A stretch of 64,000 nt of DNA, taken from Nissolia schottii (lineage: Eukaryota; Streptophyta; Magnoliopsida; Fabales; Fabaceae). Positions 59,790-64,000 of this stretch are shown piece after piece; the stretch's first letter is position 1; the number at the start of each line of letters is the position of its first letter. The position numbers and the translations under genes are program-made. Under the pieces are notes generated by a model. That model had not been told where the DNA came from. It searched no databases and was given only the letters and a program-made list of their open reading frames with translations. The stretch covers positions 302,900-366,899 of the forward strand of contig QANU01006283.1 of assembly GCA_003254905.1 (NCBI GenBank), given 5' to 3'.

Positions 59790-62655
59790 CAAACTCATTT
59801 CTCTTGATGACTTCCTCACCAATTCCTTTGTTAGCCCTTTTGTGAAAGAATCCACTAAATTTTCACTACTTTTGACATGTTGTATAGTGATTATACCCTC
59901 ACTAATTAATTGTTCGACATAATCATGTCTTAAGCTAATATGCTAGACTTTCCGTTATATATTTTATTTAATGCCCTAAACATAGTAGCTTGACTGTCAC
60001 AATTTATAGATATGGCTGGCATTGGTTGTGGGCACAACACTATTTCTAGTAATAAATTCCTTAGTCACTCTGCTTCTTTTCTTGCTACGGCTAAAGCAAT
60101 GAACTCAGCCTCCATGGTGGAATGAGTAATGCACATCTGTTTATTGGAAGCCCATGAAATGGCACCCACTCCAACAATGAATATCCAATCAGACGTTGAC
60201 TTATTGTTACTTGCACTAGTTATCCAACTAGCATCAGTATATCCTTCCAATACGGTAGGGAAATTGTTATAACACAATCCCAAATGTATTGTCATTTTAA
60301 GATATCCTAGAATCCTTTGGATTCCCCTACAATGCTTAGTACCACCGTTACTAGTACATCTTAAAAATTTACAAACTACAAATGATATATCATGTCTTGT
60401 ATAATGCATTGCATACATAAGGCTACCAATAGCACTGGCATATTCAATTTGTGCAACAACTCTACCTGTTTTAGATTCTAACTTGTGTGAACAATGATGG
60501 GAGTATTTACTTCTTTTATGTTCAAGTGTTTAAACTTATTTATTATCTTTTCAATATAATGAGAATGATTCAATGCATAACTCCCACTATGTTTGGTAAT
60601 GTTAATACCTAAGACAGAATCCACCTCTATAAGATCTTTCATCTTAAAATTCAAGGATAAATATTTCTTAGTTTCTTTTACACTAATCATATTTGTCCCA
60701 ATAATTAATATTTCATTCACACACAAACAAATAATAACACAAAAATCAATTGTATTCTTAGAATATGTGCATCTATCAACACTATTGTGCTTAAAACCAT
60801 GAGAAAAAATAACAAAATCAAATTTTTTATGTCATTGCTTTGGTGCTTATTTTAAACCATATAAATACTTTATTAACTTCCAAACTTTATGTTCATTTCC
60901 ATGCAATGAAAACCCTTTCGGTTGCTCTATATATACTTCTTCATCTAATTCACCATTTAAAAATGTAGATTTAATATCCATTTGGTGAACATATAAATTA
61001 TAAATAACTCTAAAGCAAGAAGAACTCAATGAATGTTATTCTGGCAATTGGTACATAGGTATCAAATAATCATTACATTCCTTTTGTCTAAAACCTTTTG
61101 CCACTAGTCTAGCCTTAAAGGTTTGAATGAATTCATCCATATTATATTTTCTTCTAAATACCCATTTATAACCTATAGATTTTGAACCTGGAGGTAAATA
61201 TAGAAGAACCCATGTACCATTAGAAGTTATAGAATCCATTTCATCATTAATTGAATCCCTCCAAAAACTAGCATCTCTAGATGACATTTTATCTCTCTAA
61301 GTTTTGGGATCTTCTTCAATGTTTAACAACATTAGTATTGCTTCTAAGATAGAACTCTATTACCTTCAAGTAGAAAAGTAATAGAGGGGGAAGAAATAAA
61401 GTCAGGATCCAAATGTTTTTCTTTTCTAGCTCGTTGGCTTCTCCTAGATTCACTTGGGGATTTTACATTTTTCTTTTCACTGCTAGATGACAAAATTGGC
61501 ATCCTCGGTGGGATTGTAGGTTCTGAATGAATGGAATCATTAATAAATTTATTTTAAAAAAATACAAAAATACTACATGTACACCCAATTTTATACAACC
61601 ATACATACACCATTAATAATGCGCAAACTTTATTCTCATGAGTGCACAAACATTACAAACTTATAGATGATATTCTCAATTATACTTAATCAAGTGCACA
61701 AATATTACTGACATTAAAACACAAACTATATATATATAGTGTATGTATAGTGTATATTTTTTAGTGTACGTGTAGCAGGACTAAAAAAATAATACCCGAT
61801 GATTCCACTATCACATTTTACTCCAAATCCAATAATCTATATGCTTTAGAATTCTCAGCATAACCTACAAAAGTACTTTTTAAAGCCTTTGGTCCCAACT
61901 TATGTCTTTTAGTACCTAGTACCTTATAGAAAGATAAACAACCCCAAACTTTAAGATACTTAAGATTTGATTTTCTATCTTTCCATAACTCATATTGTAT
62001 GACTTTTATCTTTTTAGAAGGTATATATCACAAGCAGTTAACAAGGCTTCACCCCCTAAATTTATAGGTAATATAGAACTTATAATCATATCTACTAACA
62101 TTCCATTATTTTCTTTCAGCCAAATCATTTTGTTGCGGTGTGTAAGGTGCACTACACTAATGTACAATACTATCATTTTCACAAAATAATGTACATTCAA
62201 AAAAATAAAATTCCCCACCTCTATCACTCCTCAAAATGTGTATTTTCTTTCCCATTTGATTTTCAACTATGGATTTATAACATTTAAAATTATCAAAAGC
62301 TTGACCATTAGTTTTCATCACATAAACATGAGTGAACCTAAAAAGCTCATCAATAAAAGTAATAAAATATCTCTTTCCTCCGCTAGTTAGTGTTCCATTC
62401 AATTCAAAAATATCAAAATGCACAAGTTCTAATAATTTTGATAATCTTTCTACATAATGAAAAAAAGAATTAAAAATGTTCAACAATATAAGCAGAAACA
62501 TCATCATCATCATTTATACTTAATTTAAACATTCCATCACAAGAGTCATTGCCTACAAATACTTTATTTGTTGATATTTCAACTTTACTAGACTTCTATA
62601 CAATTTTTAATCCTTTCTAACACAAAAGATTTGCAAATATTAAATTCTTTTTACT
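59790..62655 (-). pseudogene. copia pol remains (integrase, RT, RNase H)
   Basis: From high to low coordinates: pre-integrase piece (VFVGNDSCDGMFKLSI, ~62560), integrase core (RYFITFIDELFRFTHVY, LRSDRGGEF, ~62400-62240), integrase end (GYAENSKAYRLLDLE, ~61860) interrupted by the MITE, RT opening (FWRDSINDEMDSI, YKWVFRRKYN), DIKSTFLNGELDEEVYIEQP (~60990), the catalytic strand where YVDD should be but CVNE is read (~60720), VLGINITK, and RNase H with YTDASW and STMEAEFIALA (~60240-60080). Stops and frameshifts separate the blocks and the RT active site is lost, so it is inactive. Confidence 0.82.
61565..61781. mobile_element. MITE family M, copy 3, inserted in copia 2
   Basis: Start 'tactacatgtacaccca', end 'tagtgtacgtgtagcagg'; the two ends share C-TACA-GTACAC in inverted orientation. 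An identical 10-base string, TAAAAAAATA, flanks it at 61555-61564 and 61782-61791, fitting a 9-10 bp target duplication (Mutator-type size), though A-rich strings can repeat by chance. It is inside the copia integrase/RT region, so it is younger than that insertion. Confidence 0.75.
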
Positions 62656-63319
62656 CACTACTAGAAAAAATCATATACCAGAGGATTTAACAGTGCATTT
62701 TGTTAAAATATCGATGAAAATGTTTTCGGTAGATTTTGTGTCAGAAAATATTTGACAGCATTGAAGTCGTCGGTAACTAATTATCATTGGATTTTGTATT
62801 CGTCGGTATCTCGTCAGAAGAACGATGTCTTTGCAAATGGTTACCAACAGATATATCTGTCGATAAATAGTTGTAATATAATAATATTATTTATGTTACC
62901 GATAGATATATTTGCCAAAAATTTATCAATTTTTTTAAAAAAATCATAATTGTAAATAACATAATTAATATTAAAAATCAATATTCATTACATTTAAACA
63001 ATATCAAAATAATAATAATAAAAAGCAAATCAAAAGTGGCCGCCGCTATGGCGAGGTGGGCTAGGGCTATGGGTGTATCCAAGGCTCATCGAATCTTCAC
63101 CATCATGCAGGTTGTGCCAAGGGCAGGGGTGTCAAGAATATGCTTGTCATCATCATTGTCCTCTAACTTGTCAGACAAGGAGAAGTTGGGCAGCTATGCC
63201 GATCTGCTTGCTTATAGATGTGACCACATGCGAGAGAGACTGAAAGCTTTTTTTTTTCTCCATATTCAATTTTTTCTTCTTCATTTGTGTTTTTATCTCT
63301 AGCCGAAGGCGAGTCACCT

Positions 63320-63860
63320 CACGTTGCAGCTGCATATCCTAGGCGTGGAGTTCAATATTGAGGGCCATGAACGATGCGAAGAATGTCATATTTAGTGGGC
63401 AAGGCAGCAGACCCAAAACCGATGCCAACAGTCGATCTCTTCCCCCCTCTCATGGTCACCTTTAGGAGAATTGCATGCCATATGTGTGATTTCTGTTCAT
63501 ATTGCCAGTGATCTCTATCCATAACGTGTCCTTATCAACTTTTGGGACTTCGTCAGCTCCACCTTCATCCTCACCAAGACTATGAGTCTGCTGCGATCTC
63601 GCCTCATCCAACCTTTGTTTCTACGTTGTCTATAAGTAAAATAACAAAAATTCACATAGTTAGTGACACAATTTAATTTACAATATATATATATATATAT
63701 ATATATAATTAAGTAATTAATTATTAAGTAAATTAATACTTATCGTCGTGTTCTCAGACTACAAATCAACCCAGACAGTCTTCTCACCCCTCTCATCATT
63801 TTTTAGGTGAGTATTAATAGACCTCTCAGAGAGAGGTCTGCCCAAGTCTCTGGTCTACAT
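63320..63860 (-). pseudogene. plant CACTA transposase remains (Transposase_24-like)
   Basis: The minus strand reads LGRPLSERSINTHLKNDERG with TVWVDL before a stop (~63852-63770). After a gap it reads KQRLDEARSQQTHS, EDEGGADEVP, then DTLWIEITGNMNRNHTYGM (~63615-63475). The 'LW-E--G-------YG' pattern and the acidic, Gln-rich lead are those of the plant Ptta/En/Spm transposase family as I remember it. Stops break the frame, and an intron between blocks is possible. Incomplete because of the window edge. Confidence 0.5.
63681..63706 (+). repeat. (AT)n microsatellite
   Basis: About thirteen AT dinucleotides; similar short tracts occur at 31786-31806 and 50192-50206. Confidence 0.9.
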
Positions 63861-64000
63861 TTTGTTAAATATATATTATATTAGTAAACTCAAATTAACT
63901 TGAATAAATTAAACTAAATAATTAAATTAATAATTTTAAAATGTTATCATTCTCTGCCTCGTGGAGTGTAGAGTAGCAGACACACCAGTGCGCATCACCC

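Larger units (their letters stand above)
58600..62655 (-). mobile_element. decayed Ty1/copia retrotransposon 2, nested
   Basis: Minus strand. The polypurine tract aagcggggga (59241-59232) is followed by an LTR starting TGTTGGCAAAAT at 59231; the LTR runs to lower coordinates, end uncertain (~58600 or at the CACTA edge 58438). The polyprotein lies at 59790-62655. A MITE sits inside it (61565-61781), and its 5' part is cut off by a CACTA element beginning at 62656. The second LTR is therefore not in this window. Confidence 0.75.
62656..64000 (+). mobile_element. CACTA (En/Spm) element, left end, running off the window
   Basis: CACTACTAGAAAAAATC at 62656 is a CACTA-type terminus. Subterminal motifs such as 'gtcggta' and 'accgatagata' follow to ~62930. 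From ~63320 the minus strand carries transposase remains. The right end is outside the window. It cuts into the copia 2 coding region. Confidence 0.7.

Noticed and set aside
58438-62655. One CACTA element with copia inserted inside it
   Set aside because: The two CACTA termini face away from the copia and differ in sequence, the opposite of what an interrupted element would show.
1-64000. tRNA, rRNA or U-snRNA genes
   Set aside because: I looked for T-loop and A/B-box patterns and for U1/U2/U4/U6 starts by eye and found none that hold; a tRNAscan or Infernal run would settle it.

Overview
The window is plant nuclear DNA. It is AT-rich, has multi-exon genes with GT...AG introns, and is crowded with transposable elements. 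The gene families (PR-1, LRK10-like receptor kinase, CBP60, BC10-type GT14) are those of a flowering plant. Foldback MITEs opening with a GGTTAAATAT-type end recall legume genomes, so a papilionoid legume is my best guess; the sequence does not prove it. There is one run of N (33895-34302) and two single ambiguous bases.

Five host genes can be built with consistent splice phases. (1) A PR-1/CAP defence protein on the minus strand (1843-2439), with a degenerate CAPE peptide and a 3' run-on. (2) A four-exon plus-strand gene (8458-10269) joining an LHP1-type chromodomain to a large Pro/acid tandem-repeat tail, with no chromoshadow domain. (3) A three-exon LRK10-like receptor kinase on the minus strand (12737-16507). 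(4) A seven-exon CBP60 calmodulin-binding transcription regulator on the minus strand (20952-25357). (5) A two-exon BC10-like GT14 glycosyltransferase on the minus strand (36561-41146) with a 3.3-kb intron. Three of the five (PR-1, LRK10L, CBP60) belong to families with immune roles, but nothing shows that they act together.

The rest is mobile DNA. 1-7 kb holds a three-copy MITE family, a palindromic-satellite hairpin, and a Mutator-like element carrying the broken end of a tonoplast sugar transporter gene (a Pack-MULE). Two LTRs of one family, in opposite orientation, flank the chromodomain gene. 17-19 kb holds foldback elements, including a ~600-bp inverted repeat. 29-36 kb is a mosaic of a second palindromic array, LTR pieces, a LINE reverse transcriptase relic and an RNase H relic. 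43-46 kb has a foldback MITE and a broken movement-protein-like relic of endogenous pararetrovirus type. 49-54 kb has a second Mutator-like element and a deleted Ty1/copia element. 56-64 kb is nested: a decayed copia element (minus strand) carries a MITE insertion and lies between two outward-extending CACTA elements, the right one cutting into it.

The most unusual items are the LHP1-derived chromodomain/tandem-repeat gene, the Pack-MULE with its sugar transporter fragment, and the two palindromic-satellite hairpin arrays.
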